64,000 bases of DNA from Paenibacillus sp. UNC451MF (GCF_000686845.1 NZ_JMLS01000004.1:186001-250000); one strand, 5' to 3'. Shown: positions 1 to 7,764, counted from the first letter of the stretch. The notes: generated from the sequence alone by a model not told the origin. Made by a program: numbers and translations.

Positions 1-310
1 AGAGCAAATAATAAAAACGGCTGCTGAAATAGTCTCCAGCCAGCACTTTAAGCTGCCTCGACCTTGCCGCTTTCATTTCCTTCACGTTATTCGTAATACT
101 CACCAAATCGTGCGTATCCATCCCAATTTGAACTAATGATGTTACTAAGCTAAAAAGCTCACTATAACCCGACAAAGTACTGTGCCTGCTTAAAAACGCA
201 TACAACAAACGCGTACGAAATTCTGGAAAATGCGGCAAGTCCGTGTGGGCCTGGATCATGTCGTACTCCATATATTTTCGGGCCATTTCCGGGATCCGAT
301 AAGAATTCAT
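1..310 (-). CDS. hepS: Heptaprenyl diphosphate synthase component I, 5' part (cut by window edge)
   Basis: About 103 N-terminal residues are visible before the gene leaves the left edge. The stretch around residues 60-98 (LVQIGMDTHD, then RQLKVLAGDYFS) closely matches the small subunit HepS/GerCA of heptaprenyl diphosphate synthase, which works with HepT to make the menaquinone side chain. The ATG at 308-310 is the first methionine. In B. subtilis this gene follows mtrB, and mtrB is also nearby here, which supports the call. The family assignment is from remembered sequence similarity; the C-terminal part cannot be checked. Confidence 0.85.
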   Translation of the reverse strand, partial: MNSYRIPEMARKYMEYDMIQAHTDLPHFPEFRTRLLYAFLSRHSTLSGYSELFSLVTSLVQIGMDTHDLVSITNNVKEMKAARSRQLKVLAGDYFSSRFYYLL

Positions 311-399
311 AATTAGCCTCCGAACCAATGCAAAGAATCACAACAAAACAATCTAAATTATTATAGCACAATACGCATATTCACGCACAATATCCTGTC

Positions 400-927
400 T
401 CAACTTTTTACGTTGAAACGGTCCTGCCATTTGGTCGTGTACGTCACACGAAAGTGGGACTGCAAGTACTGCTCCATCTCCTCCGCACTTTGGGTGCTGA
501 GAGAAGTTTCACTTGGAAGCCACTTCTCTCTTCGAGCTTCCTCTGCAATCAATAACGATGTACTTTGCTTACCGTCGTTTGATCCATCCAGTACGCGAAC
601 CAATACTTGATTAAGATTTGTGGAACTGCGGAACAAATGCCGCGGCAGCTCGTATAAATCCTGCACGATTTCTTTTTTATCAGTAGCCGGAGAAGCGAAC
701 AGGTCAATAGACACGATGGCATGCGTGACCTCGACTTTACGGATCCGTAGATGAAGCTGTGCCTTACTCAACACATCGACAATATTCAGTTCAGAGACGG
801 GCTGCGCTTTAACCGTGTGAAACATAGGCAGGCTCCACTTGCTCTCCAGCTGCGGAAGAATAGACAGACCAGCCGCTAGGCCGACTGAAAGTACAATAGT
901 GATTAGAAGTCGGGTAAACCATTTCAT
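400..927 (-). CDS. Unknown membrane-anchored protein between mtrB and hepS
   Basis: A protein of 175 residues. It opens with MKWF and one hydrophobic segment (about residues 6-25) that looks like an uncleaved anchor or signal peptide, followed by a polar domain of about 150 residues without a recognisable motif. The ATG at 925-927 was chosen over the upstream in-frame start because AAGGAGG lies directly ahead of it. The domain is probably outside the membrane. It lies upstream of hepS in the same direction, so the two may be cotranscribed. B. subtilis has no gene at this position as far as I recall. Function unknown. Confidence 0.75.
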   Translation of the reverse strand: MKWFTRLLITIVLSVGLAAGLSILPQLESKWSLPMFHTVKAQPVSELNIVDVLSKAQLHLRIRKVEVTHAIVSIDLFASPATDKKEIVQDLYELPRHLFRSSTNLNQVLVRVLDGSNDGKQSTSLLIAEEARREKWLPSETSLSTQSAEEMEQYLQSHFRVTYTTKWQDRFNVKS

Positions 928-993
928 CGGACAATATCCTCCTTCGCATAATTGCGATTGCTTGGCCGAAATCCCTCTTCTATCATTGTACAA

Positions 994-1017
994 CGAAAAA
1001 AAGCAGGCTATGCCTGC
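994..1017 (-). terminator. Rho-independent terminator of mtrB
   Basis: On the minus strand a perfect 6-bp GCAGGC/GCCTGC stem with a 3-nt loop is followed by seven or more Us. It starts 13 nt after the mtrB stop, so mtrB appears to end as its own transcript. Confidence 0.85.
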
Positions 1018-1030
1018 GGAAATTGAAAAA

Positions 1031-1258
1031 TTATTCCTCCGTATCCATCACGCCATGTTTAGTCATTACAACGGCCTTACCCCGGATCTTAACTGCAGAG
1101 GTATGTGCTGTAAATTGAGCTATCATCACTTCACCTTTATCCAGCTTTTCCGTATGATGAAATTTAGTGTCTTGTCCACGGGTTAAACCAATGACCTGAA
1201 CCCCGTTTTCCTTTGCTTTTATAATAAAATAATCCGCTTGATTCTGATTGGCTTCCAT
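1031..1258 (-). CDS. mtrB: TRAP, trp RNA-binding attenuation protein
   Basis: A protein of 75 residues. The core ([13 protein letters not shown], then EKLDKGE and AQFTAHTSA) is nearly identical to B. subtilis MtrB, the 11-subunit ring that binds tryptophan and then NAG repeats in trp operon leaders to cause attenuation. The start is ATG at 1256-1258, preceded by GGAAGGAAG. An in-frame upstream start would add 15 residues absent from the family. In B. subtilis mtrB follows mtrA (folE). Here the upstream gene is a PAP2 enzyme and no folE is in the window, so the link to folate synthesis is lost locally. Confidence 0.95.
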   Translation of the reverse strand: MEANQNQADYFIIKAKENGVQVIGLTRGQDTKFHHTEKLDKGEVMIAQFTAHTSAVKIRGKAVVMTKHGVMDTEE

Positions 1259-1342
1259 AATAATCTTCCTTCCTGTCCTATCTATCTTAATAGTATGATG
1301 CAAAAAAATGTGAACGATGTCAACTGCCTAGTGCTTAAACGC

Positions 1343-1369
1343 AAAAAAAGAGCCACCTTATTAGGCGGC
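1343..1369 (-). terminator. Terminator overlapping the PAP2 gene stop codon
   Basis: The minus strand carries GCCGCC pairing with GGTGGC around a 6-nt loop and then a run of seven Us. The TAA stop of the PAP2 gene lies in the loop and stem, so translation ends inside the terminator. Confidence 0.8.
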
Positions 1370-2287
1370 AATAGTCTCTTTATTGTATGCTTTGTCTTTC
1401 TTGCCACTATAGAAGCTTTTGAAGCTGCTCGGTATCCACTTGCTTCCCAGATGGATCACAAGATCAGCCAGCTTGACAATCCCGTAAGCGAATGCCATCC
1501 CAGCAATAACATCCAGTACCCAGTGGATTTGCAAATACATTGTGGAGAAAATAATCGATGCGCAGTACGCAACCATCATATATTTGAAAATGCGGTCCTT
1601 CTCCCGAAGAGCCAGAAGCAACATCGCAAATGAAATCGACGTATGCATACTCGGGAAACAGTTCATGACATTGACAAGAAGATCGTTCTCGGTCGCAAAA
1701 TTGCGTCCCAAAAGATCGGGCTGACCTTTAACCCACCACACTTCACGAAGCAGAATTAAGTTGTAGAACGGCAAAATAAGCGGGAACTGCATCAAGTGTC
1801 CCGACAACGCATAGGATAGCATTTTCTTGATGCTCCGGGTCCAGAAGCTGCGTACGATACAGATCCACAAGGAGAGCACGAAGCCATAGTTATAAATCCA
1901 TACCATCATGTTATCGAGCTTCACTCGATGAAACGTTCTCGCCCAAGCGGCGTCATTATATGGAATACTTTTCATCATTTGATCCCAGTTCCAGGGATGA
2001 CGATTATTCTCAAACATCCAGTTCGCAATTTTCCACCAGATGCCATTTCCTGAACCGTAAAAATAATAAAAAATGCCGAGTAAGGGCAAACCGAATATAA
2101 AAAAACGTTTCCAATCCACATCAATCTGGTCTTTACGGACGCCTAATAAGCATACGAGCAGTAGGACCCAACACGCCGTGCTCCAACCACCTTCAATTCC
2201 AATTCGCCAAATCAAAAAAATGGAAACGATAATACCGTACATTGTCCAGTCATTGGCTGCAAGCCAACTTTGTGCTCTTACCTTCAC
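1361..2287 (-). CDS. PAP2-superfamily membrane phosphatase/transferase (AUR1-like)
   Basis: An integral membrane protein of 308 residues with about six to seven hydrophobic segments. It carries the PAP2 active-site signatures: PSMH at residues 212-215, and YLQIH followed by LD at about 251-259 (catalytic His255, Asp259). Family members hydrolyse or transfer lipid-linked phosphate groups such as phosphatidic acid or undecaprenyl pyrophosphate. The length and layout, with the motifs in the C-terminal third, resemble the AUR1/inositol phosphorylceramide synthase-like branch more than small PgpB proteins. The start is GTG at 2285-2287 behind AGGGGG. The substrate cannot be told from sequence. Confidence 0.85.
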   Translation of the reverse strand: MKVRAQSWLAANDWTMYGIIVSIFLIWRIGIEGGWSTACWVLLLVCLLGVRKDQIDVDWKRFFIFGLPLLGIFYYFYGSGNGIWWKIANWMFENNRHPWNWDQMMKSIPYNDAAWARTFHRVKLDNMMVWIYNYGFVLSLWICIVRSFWTRSIKKMLSYALSGHLMQFPLILPFYNLILLREVWWVKGQPDLLGRNFATENDLLVNVMNCFPSMHTSISFAMLLLALREKDRIFKYMMVAYCASIIFSTMYLQIHWVLDVIAGMAFAYGIVKLADLVIHLGSKWIPSSFKSFYSGKKDKAYNKETIAA

Positions 2288-2420
2288 TCTAGCAATCCCC
2301 CTCTTGCAGTTTAAAGCTGCTAAATCAACATTTACTCAGTATAGCAAATCCATCGCCATATTGCTTCATGTAATTTTACCACAACTGCATAAAATAACGT
2401 GAATGGCTCAACGCTGCGCA

Positions 2421-2450
2421 AAAGAAAAAGACACCGATTTGACGATGTCT
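2421..2450 (-). terminator. Terminator after tRNA-Pro
   Basis: On the minus strand an 8-bp stem (AGACATCG with CGGTGTCT) and a 6-nt loop precede UUUUUC-UUUU, a few bases past the CCA end of the tRNA. Confidence 0.8.
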
Positions 2451-2456
2451 CTTTCA

Positions 2457-2533
2457 TGGTCGGAGTAACACGATTCGAACGTGCGACCTCACCCACCCCA
2501 AGGGTGCGCGCTACCAGGCTGCGCCATACCCCG
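2457..2533 (-). tRNA. tRNA-Pro (anticodon TGG), CCA encoded
   Basis: A 77-nt cloverleaf read on the minus strand. The 7-bp acceptor stem is CGGGGTA/TACTCCG. The D arm has GCGC...GCGC, and the anticodon stem CACCC/GGGTG encloses TTGGGGT with anticodon TGG. The T arm loop is TTCGAAT. The discriminator is A and the CCA end is encoded. It stands alone, with its own terminator downstream. Confidence 0.97.
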
Positions 2534-2623
2534 ATTGTCGTTTAAACAATTCATATTATATGATGGGAAACCATTCCTGTAAAGTAGTTAAACACTAAAA
2601 AAACTAAGTTTCCTGCACCTATG

Positions 2624-2655
2624 AAAAAACACCTGAATCTCATCGATTCAGATGT
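2624..2655 (-). terminator. Terminator of hbs
   Basis: On the minus strand an 11-bp stem with one mismatch (ACATCTGAATC with GATTCAGGTGT) and a 5-nt loop are followed by UUUUUUC, about 45 nt after the hbs stop. Confidence 0.85.
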
Positions 2656-2699
2656 TTGTATTTTCACCGAATGAAAGCTTATGTACTAGAACGCCATTC

Positions 2700-2972
2700 T
2701 TATTGAATACCGTCTTTCAAGGCTTTGCCCGGTTTGAAAGCTGGAATTTTGCTGGATGGAATTTCGATTTCTTCGCCAGTTTGTGGGTTACGTCCTTTAC
2801 GAGCGGAACGTTCACGAACTTCGAAGTTTCCGAATCCTACCAGCTGCACTTTATCCCCGCTTTGCAAAGCTTCAGAGATTGCTTCAAAAACAGCCTCAAC
2901 CGCTTTTGTTGCGTCTTTCTTGGAAAGCTCGCTGGTTTCTGCTACCTTGTTAATCAATTCAGATTTATTCAT
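2700..2972 (-). CDS. hbs: DNA-binding protein HU
   Basis: A histone-like protein of 90 residues with the standard HU length and motifs: MNKSELI at the start, [13 protein letters not shown] in the beta arm region and [10 protein letters not shown] toward the arm tip. HU bends and compacts DNA as a dimer and is the main nucleoid protein of Firmicutes. The start is the ATG at 2970-2972 behind GGGGGGAGGTG; an in-frame upstream start would add eight residues foreign to the family. It lies between spoIVA and mtrB, as in B. subtilis, and a vegetative-type promoter sits about 200 nt upstream. Confidence 0.97.
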   Translation of the reverse strand: MNKSELINKVAETSELSKKDATKAVEAVFEAISEALQSGDKVQLVGFGNFEVRERSARKGRNPQTGEEIEIPSSKIPAFKPGKALKDGIQ

Positions 2973-3171
2973 GCCATTCACCTCCCCCCAAATCATTGTT
3001 CAAAACGTACTTCACAAGAAGAACCAGTACCGTAAAAGATAACGGCAATTTCTGTCTTGGAGCCGCTAATCTCGAATTTACGCCATTAGCCGTTTGTCTT
3101 ATTACTTCCTTTGTTAACCGAAAAGTCAGAAAATATACATAAAACAAGCGAAAACCTTGTAAATCAAGACT

Positions 3172-3200
3172 ATAGTAATACACCCATGACACTTTTTCAA
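3172..3200 (-). promoter_or_regulatory. Probable sigma-A promoter of hbs
   Basis: On the minus strand TTGAAA (3195-3200) and TACTAT (3172-3177) are separated by exactly 17 nt. This gives an hbs leader of about 195 nt. A second weaker pair (TTTACA with TGTATA) follows it, consistent with the two promoters known for B. subtilis hbs. Confidence 0.6.
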
Positions 3201-3207
3201 GTGAAAA

Positions 3208-3237
3208 CAAAAAAATGCACCCATTGGAGTGCATTTT
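3208..3237 (-). terminator. Terminator of spoIVA
   Basis: On the minus strand a 9-bp perfect stem (AAAATGCAC and its complement) with an 8-nt loop runs into a U-rich tail, 22 nt after the spoIVA stop. Confidence 0.85.
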
Positions 3238-3259
3238 CGCCCCGCTTCTGTAATCTATA

Positions 3260-4738
3260 TCACAATATGATGGCGATAAGTCCACCGGAGCCCTCGTTAA
3301 TAATGCGTCCGAGTGTTTCCTGCAATTTATATCTTGCGTTGTCTGGCATCATAGACAGCTTGCCTTGAATCCCTTCGCGGACGATGGAGTGAAGGGATCT
3401 GCCGAAGATATCGGACTCCCACATTTTGAGCGGATTGTCCTCAAAGTCCTGCATCAGGTAGCGTACGAGCTCCTCGCTTTGCTTTTCCGTTCCGATGATT
3501 GGTGAAAATTCCGATTCTACATCTACTCGAATCATATGAATCGACGGAGCTGTTGCTTTCAAGCGTACACCGAACCGGGAGCCCTGACGGATAAGCTCGG
3601 GCTCTTCCAGAGCCATGTCAGCAAGCGTAGGAGGAGCGATGCCGTAACCCGTTGTCTTCACCATCTCCAATGCCTCTGCGAAGTGGTCGTATTCTCGCTT
3701 CGCATGGCTGAAATCCTGCATGAGCTGGAGCAGATGATCTTTGCCGCGGATCTCAACGCCCACCACTTCCATCAAGATTCGATCATACAGTTCATCAGGA
3801 GCATACAAGTCAATTTCGGCCACACCTTGACCCATATTCATTCCTGCCAAAGCGGCTTTATCGATGAATTCATATTCTTCAAAGTGGCTGACTACCCTGT
3901 CGACATCACGAAGTCTACGAATATCCTGTACGGTCTCCCTAACGGAATTTTCAAAGTGGGAGCGCAGCCAGTGGTTTTCTTCCAACACCATAACCCAGCT
4001 AGGCAGGTTGACATTGACTTCGTGTACGGGGAATTCATACAGCACTTCGCGGAGAACGGATATCATGTCATCTTCGTTCATATTCGCCACACTCATAGCT
4101 ACGACAGGGATGTCGTGCTGCGTCTGCAGCTCGTTTCTTAACTCCTGGGCAATTTCGCCGTTCGGCTTGGTGGAGTTCACAATAACGATGAACGGCTTGC
4201 CGACTTCCTTAAGCTCGGAAATGATTCTTGCTTCTGCATCGACATATGACGACCGTGGGATTTCTGCTATGGTGCCGTCCGTCGTGATGACCACTCCTAA
4301 TGTCGCATGCTCTTGAATGACTTTTCGGGTACCGATTTCAGCTGCTTCCTGGAACGGAATCGCTTCGTCGAACCAAGGTGTATTAATCATGCGAGGGCCA
4401 TTTTCATCCTCATAGCCTTTGGCACCCTCGACCACATAACCGACGCAATCCACTAGACGAATATTAACATTCAGCCCTTCAGCAACGTGCAGCTGTACCG
4501 CATTATTCGGTACGAATTTCGGCTCCGTCGTCATAATGGTTCGGCCCGCTGCGCTTTGCGGTAATTCATCGGTCGCACGTATCCGATCGGCTTCATTTTG
4601 AATGTTCGGCAGTACGATCGATTCCATAAAGCGCTTGATGAACGTTGATTTTCCCGTACGGACCGCTCCAACGACCCCCAGGTAAATATCCCCGCCAGTA
4701 CGCTCTGCAATGTCCTTAAAGATATCCACTTTTTCCAA
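3260..4738 (-). CDS. spoIVA: Stage IV sporulation protein A, spore coat basement ATPase
   Basis: A protein of 492 residues, almost collinear with B. subtilis SpoIVA, including the same MEKVDIFKDIAERTGGD opening and GGLIAIIL ending. SpoIVA is made in the mother cell, uses ATP to polymerise on the forespore surface with SpoVM, and forms the base on which the coat assembles. It is also needed for cortex formation. The Walker A motif GAVRTGKST is at residues 24-32. The start codon is TTG (4736-4738), preceded by AGGAGG; B. subtilis also uses TTG here as I recall. A terminator follows the gene. In other species expression depends on sigma-E. Confidence 0.98.
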   Translation of the reverse strand: MEKVDIFKDIAERTGGDIYLGVVGAVRTGKSTFIKRFMESIVLPNIQNEADRIRATDELPQSAAGRTIMTTEPKFVPNNAVQLHVAEGLNVNIRLVDCVGYVVEGAKGYEDENGPRMINTPWFDEAIPFQEAAEIGTRKVIQEHATLGVVITTDGTIAEIPRSSYVDAEARIISELKEVGKPFIVIVNSTKPNGEIAQELRNELQTQHDIPVVAMSVANMNEDDMISVLREVLYEFPVHEVNVNLPSWVMVLEENHWLRSHFENSVRETVQDIRRLRDVDRVVSHFEEYEFIDKAALAGMNMGQGVAEIDLYAPDELYDRILMEVVGVEIRGKDHLLQLMQDFSHAKREYDHFAEALEMVKTTGYGIAPPTLADMALEEPELIRQGSRFGVRLKATAPSIHMIRVDVESEFSPIIGTEKQSEELVRYLMQDFEDNPLKMWESDIFGRSLHSIVREGIQGKLSMMPDNARYKLQETLGRIINEGSGGLIAIIL

Positions 4739-4776
4739 TGAGAATCCCTCCTACAGGTTGTTTAAGACGAAACTCG

Positions 4777-4808
4777 TACACATGCTTTTTGGACTATTAA
4801 AAATATAT
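4777..4808 (-). promoter_or_regulatory. Candidate sigma-E promoter of spoIVA
   Basis: On the minus strand CATGTGTA (4777-4784) loosely matches the sigma-E -10 (CATACAAT), with an AT-rich TATTTTT-like -35 about 14 nt upstream. It is weak by sequence alone and is offered because spoIVA belongs to the sigma-E regulon in related species. Confidence 0.3.
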
Positions 4809-4820
4809 GTACTAGCTAAC

Positions 4821-4848
4821 AAAATATGATGATTCAAAATCATATTTT
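4821..4848. repeat. Perfect 10-bp inverted repeat upstream of spoIVA
   Basis: AAAATATGAT at 4821-4830 and its exact complement at 4839-4848 are separated by 8 nt. The element lies about 85-110 nt upstream of the spoIVA start, beyond the terminator of the preceding gene. It is AT-rich and could be an operator or a weak bidirectional hairpin. Confidence 0.7.
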
Positions 4849-4943
4849 ATTTTGATCACTCCTTGTTAACCAACGGCGTTCTTACCGCAGCTTAATCTCT
4901 ATGAGAATATATGAACGCATGGTTCGGGTTATTCTTTGGAAAA

Positions 4944-4984
4944 CAAAAAAACCTCTATTTCCCTTTGAAGAGGTTAATAGAGGC
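4944..4984 (-). terminator. Terminator of the yphF-like gene
   Basis: On the minus strand CCTCTATT pairs with AATAGAGG around a 16-nt loop that itself contains a short stem, followed by seven Us. It lies right after the stop at 4995. Confidence 0.85.
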
Positions 4985-4994
4985 TTACCGAATT

Positions 4995-5735
4995 TTATTC
5001 AAGCACAGGAACAGGACTTCCGTTCACCCAATGGTACGGACCACTGCGTGCCGGGACATAGAAAGACTCCTTTACTAGCAGCTCACGTAAATCCTGATCT
5101 GCTGTTAAGCTGCTTTGAAGCGTTTTTTTGTCGATAAGACGCATCATTTCCTCCGAATAATCGATGGAGACTCTTCCTGCGTCATCAAGCAAGAATGGAA
5201 GCATGACTTGACGGGTATACACACTGTTTACCTGCTCTGGTTTTTTGTTCATTTTGGCAAAATCGATTCGATAAAAGGAAGATGCCACCGCTTCACCTTT
5301 GGGAAGCTGCCCTTTATTCTTGGATTTATAATCATCCACGAGCTTCTGCACTTCTACCGTTTGCTGAAACGAGGATAAATCCATCATCTTGACCGTTGGC
5401 TTAGTCTCTACATCAACCAGAACGTAAATTGCCGAGCCCCCGTTCTCAAAAGCATTGGCCGGAATATTGCTAATCAGACCTCTTTCTTTCAGCTTTTTAA
5501 AATCAATGGGGTATTTCTCGTATAACGGCGTCATCTGATCGCTATTTTTAATGGGGAGCACACCGGTCTTCGTATGAAACTGATCGATTGCATTCTGTAC
5601 AACTACCACGAATTCCCCAGACGCAATTTGATTCTCTTTACGCATCTCCTTCGGGTACATACATCCCGACAAAACCGTACATAAGATTACAATGCTAAGC
5701 ATCATACTTATTTTTCGTATATTCAAAGATTTCAT
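4995..5735 (-). CDS. YphF-like lipoprotein
   Basis: A predicted lipoprotein of 246 residues: a hydrophobic signal peptide (about residues 8-24) ends in a LSGC lipobox with the lipidated cysteine at about 25. The mature part is hydrophilic with no catalytic motif that I can name. Length, type and position (directly downstream of spoIVA in the B. subtilis map direction) match YphF, a putative lipoprotein of about 244 residues. The ATG directly abuts the TAG stop of the upstream ferredoxin gene, which implies translational coupling. The role is unknown; it may be a sporulation or germination envelope protein, by position only. Confidence 0.75.
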   Translation of the reverse strand: MKSLNIRKISMMLSIVILCTVLSGCMYPKEMRKENQIASGEFVVVVQNAIDQFHTKTGVLPIKNSDQMTPLYEKYPIDFKKLKERGLISNIPANAFENGGSAIYVLVDVETKPTVKMMDLSSFQQTVEVQKLVDDYKSKNKGQLPKGEAVASSFYRIDFAKMNKKPEQVNSVYTRQVMLPFLLDDAGRVSIDYSEEMMRLIDKKTLQSSLTADQDLRELLVKESFYVPARSGPYHWVNGSPVPVLE

Positions 5736-6071
5736 CTAATCTTCCTCCTGCTGCCGCTCCATCTGTTTCCTTATCGCTGCTTTTAACGGGTCTTCAGGGA
5801 GTGAAACGGTAACATCACCTGTAACCTTGGTTTGACATGCTAGTCGATAACCCTGTTCCAGCAAGCTGCCCAGCTTTAACCGCTCATTCTGATTTGGCGC
5901 CGCTAGACCTGAGCCGTCATCAGCAAGGACTTTACACATCAAACAGGCGGCTTTTCCGCCACAACGAGTACGAATACGGACTCTGGCTCTGCGTGAGGCG
6001 TCCAACAAGGTCGATCCTGGGCGAACGTCGATTGATTTGCCATCCGGTATAAACGTCACACGAGCTGTCAT
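5736..6071 (-). CDS. 2Fe-2S ferredoxin-like protein
   Basis: A protein of 111 residues with a plant-type 2Fe-2S ferredoxin fold. The cluster ligands are Cys37, Cys43, Cys46 and Cys79, with the pattern C-x5-C-x2-C-x32-C. It should carry a single electron in the cytoplasm; the partner is not evident. The C-terminus is charged (QMERQQEED). The start is ATG at 6069-6071 behind GGAGTACAAGAGG. It forms a tight run with the lipoprotein gene downstream (no gap) and the nucleotidyltransferase-like gene upstream (35 nt). A second ferredoxin gene lies 661 nt upstream. Confidence 0.85.
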   Translation of the reverse strand: MTARVTFIPDGKSIDVRPGSTLLDASRRARVRIRTRCGGKAACLMCKVLADDGSGLAAPNQNERLKLGSLLEQGYRLACQTKVTGDVTVSLPEDPLKAAIRKQMERQQEED

Positions 6072-6106
6072 CCTCTTGTACTCCTTTAATGTCTTCTTTT
6101 GTTAGC

Positions 6107-6697
6107 TTACCGTTGAAGTAACTTACGCAGTTGCACTATAACGGCTTCATCAATACTATTTTGCTGAATAAGTTCTTCAAGGGCTTGATTTGTCCCTATA
6201 TTTCGAATTGAAATCACTTTAGCAATGGCTTCATAACGGTCCGGTCGATTCCGAAGCAAGTTAAAAATAAGCTCATGCTCAAGTGGCATCAATTTGATCG
6301 GAGCAAGCTGCCCACCACTGTTCAAAGAATATTTCATCGCGAAACGGTCATTAAGGAGCGCCGCATTCACAATATAAACGCTGTTTCGCATCGTTACTTG
6401 GAATCCTCCAACCAATTCAACCTGGATTCCGTCTAGATTATAGTGACTTAACAAAGAATAGTAGATGGAAGAACGATCCTCTACTTGCTCGTCGATGGAA
6501 TATTCCGATAACCGCGCATGGATAATCCTCGCACCTTCCGGGTCTGCATAGATGTCAAGATCCTTTGGCGCCTCTGCTATGGATACTCCTTGCATAAGCA
6601 ATCCGCAGCTACCTCCGACTAACCAAGGCTGCTCTACGTCATGAAGCTGTGCTTGAAGTGTTCTGAGCGCATCCCCCAGTTTGTCAATATAAACCAC
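6107..6697 (-). CDS. Nucleotidyltransferase-like protein
   Basis: A protein of 196 residues. Near the N-terminus GGSCGLLMQG is followed about 15 residues later by KDLDIYAD. This is the hG[GS]...DhD signature of the DNA polymerase beta-like nucleotidyltransferase superfamily, including stand-alone minimal nucleotidyltransferases. The rest has no named domain, so whether it transfers a nucleotide and to what is unknown. The start is GTG at 6695-6697 behind AAGGGGA. It sits between two ferredoxin genes, all in one direction, an arrangement not present in B. subtilis. Confidence 0.65.
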   Translation of the reverse strand: MVYIDKLGDALRTLQAQLHDVEQPWLVGGSCGLLMQGVSIAEAPKDLDIYADPEGARIIHARLSEYSIDEQVEDRSSIYYSLLSHYNLDGIQVELVGGFQVTMRNSVYIVNAALLNDRFAMKYSLNSGGQLAPIKLMPLEHELIFNLLRNRPDRYEAIAKVISIRNIGTNQALEELIQQNSIDEAVIVQLRKLLQR

Positions 6698-6732
6698 TTA
6701 TAATCCCCTTTTCACAAGCAATTGTTAATTCA

Positions 6733-7026
6733 TTAAAAATAGGGTTTATAAACGATGGTTATCGGCCCGTCCTGCTTAACCATAGCTTGACATCCCAACC
6801 TAAACCCAGCTTCAATTTCCTCTGGCTCCAGTCGGTCCAGTTCTGCATCGTTCGGCTCGTTCATAAACTCTCTTCCTTCTTTAACCAAGCATCTGCATCG
6901 GGCACAGGTACCACGAGTGCAGGAGAAGGACCAGTCCACTTCATGCTTCATTGCCAAATCCAGTATAGTCAGGCCACTATCATACTCAACCTGTTTTTGT
7001 ACTTTCCTTCCCAATAAAGAAATCAT
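6733..7026 (-). CDS. 2Fe-2S ferredoxin-like protein
   Basis: A protein of 97 residues with plant-type 2Fe-2S ligands Cys36, Cys41, Cys44 and Cys79 (C-x4-C-x2-C-x34-C) and an extra Cys46. The spacing is the classic ferredoxin one and differs by one residue from the ferredoxin gene at 5736-6071, so the two are related but not recent copies. The start is ATG at 7024-7026 behind AGGGGG. It is probably cotranscribed with the nucleotidyltransferase-like gene 35 nt downstream. The redox partner is unknown. Confidence 0.85.
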   Translation of the reverse strand: MISLLGRKVQKQVEYDSGLTILDLAMKHEVDWSFSCTRGTCARCRCLVKEGREFMNEPNDAELDRLEPEEIEAGFRLGCQAMVKQDGPITIVYKPYF

Positions 7027-7090
7027 CCTGCGGAACCCCCTGTTATGTTATCTATGTAGGCTGACTTTCAATCTTTGTAATAATAAGAAC

Positions 7091-7270
7091 TTAAAGCATC
7101 GAAACAAGCACATACAATAAAATGGGAATAAACAGCAAAAAGGCTATGACGGAAAGTACTCCTCGTACAACTCCCTTAGTTCTCGTTCTTGCAAATGAAA
7201 TCAGTAATGATGCAAGCACCATCAACCCAATGGCAATGAAGGATGCCCACATTTTATCCATGGATGACAT
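7091..7270 (-). CDS. Small membrane protein, YphE-like (DUF2768)
   Basis: A small protein of 59 residues with two transmembrane helices split by a basic loop (FARTRTKG). The opening, with MDKMWASF and then IGLMVLAS, and its place upstream of gpsA in the same block match B. subtilis YphE and the DUF2768 family. The ATG at 7268-7270 is taken because AGGGG lies 12 nt upstream; a TTG nine bases earlier is too close to that site. Function unknown. Confidence 0.7.
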   Translation of the reverse strand: MSSMDKMWASFIAIGLMVLASLLISFARTRTKGVVRGVLSVIAFLLFIPILLYVLVSML

Positions 7271-7347
7271 ACAATACAACGACCCCTATCGTAACTAAAA
7301 TATGTAAACACTTATGTATCCAAAATATTCTTTGGCTATTATAACAT

Positions 7348-7383
7348 AAAAAAAGCACAAGCGCGCCGGACGGCCGCTCATGC
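7348..7383 (-). terminator. Terminator of spoVIF
   Basis: On the minus strand GCATGAGCG pairs along its length with CGCTTGTGC (with G-U pairs), continued by an inner GCC/GGC pair, then seven Us. It starts 11 nt after the spoVIF stop. Confidence 0.85.
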
Positions 7384-7393
7384 CACGAAACTG

Positions 7394-7669
7394 TTATTTT
7401 TTCGATATTAATTTCATAAGCTGCTCCAACGTATTGCCGTTCTTGCTTCCTTGTACCGATTGAATGATTTCATTGATAGTTGACTCGGAAACCGGTACAT
7501 TCACAAGACTAGAAACTTGCTTGATCAACTGTCTTAATTGGGCTTCACTCTGCATCGTAGACGGTTTTACGCCGCTGGCTAGCTTATATATATCTTTTTC
7601 ATTTATATTTTTGCCAGTTTTCTTCTTTACAGCGTTTAACACATCTTTAGGCATATTTTTATCGGCCAC
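7394..7669 (-). CDS. spoVIF: Stage VI sporulation protein F
   Basis: A hydrophilic protein of 91 residues. The central part (KKTGKNINEKDIYKLA and QLIKQVSSLVNVPVS) fits the SpoVIF family. In B. subtilis SpoVIF (YjcC) is a mother-cell protein acting with GerE in coat assembly and spore resistance. The start is GTG at 7667-7669, nine bases after GGAGG; the in-frame ATG further upstream overlaps that ribosome site. In B. subtilis spoVIF lies elsewhere, so its place between yphE and gpsA is a difference. A terminator follows. Confidence 0.8.
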   Translation of the reverse strand: MADKNMPKDVLNAVKKKTGKNINEKDIYKLASGVKPSTMQSEAQLRQLIKQVSSLVNVPVSESTINEIIQSVQGSKNGNTLEQLMKLISKK

Positions 7670-7764
7670 TGTCCTGTCCCTCCTTAACCTCATAACTCCC
7701 TAAGGATCGGAGCATGATCTAAGGTATTGTATGAACGAATGACCCTAACCGTGTAGGCGGTAAT

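Noticed and set aside
3536-4141. Plus-strand open frame of 201 codons antisense to spoIVA
   Set aside because: spoIVA is full length and highly conserved on the minus strand; the antisense frame is a shadow.
4901-5137. Plus-strand open frame of 78 codons near the yphF-like gene
   Set aside because: It overlaps the terminator and the 3' end of the yphF-like gene and has no ribosome site.
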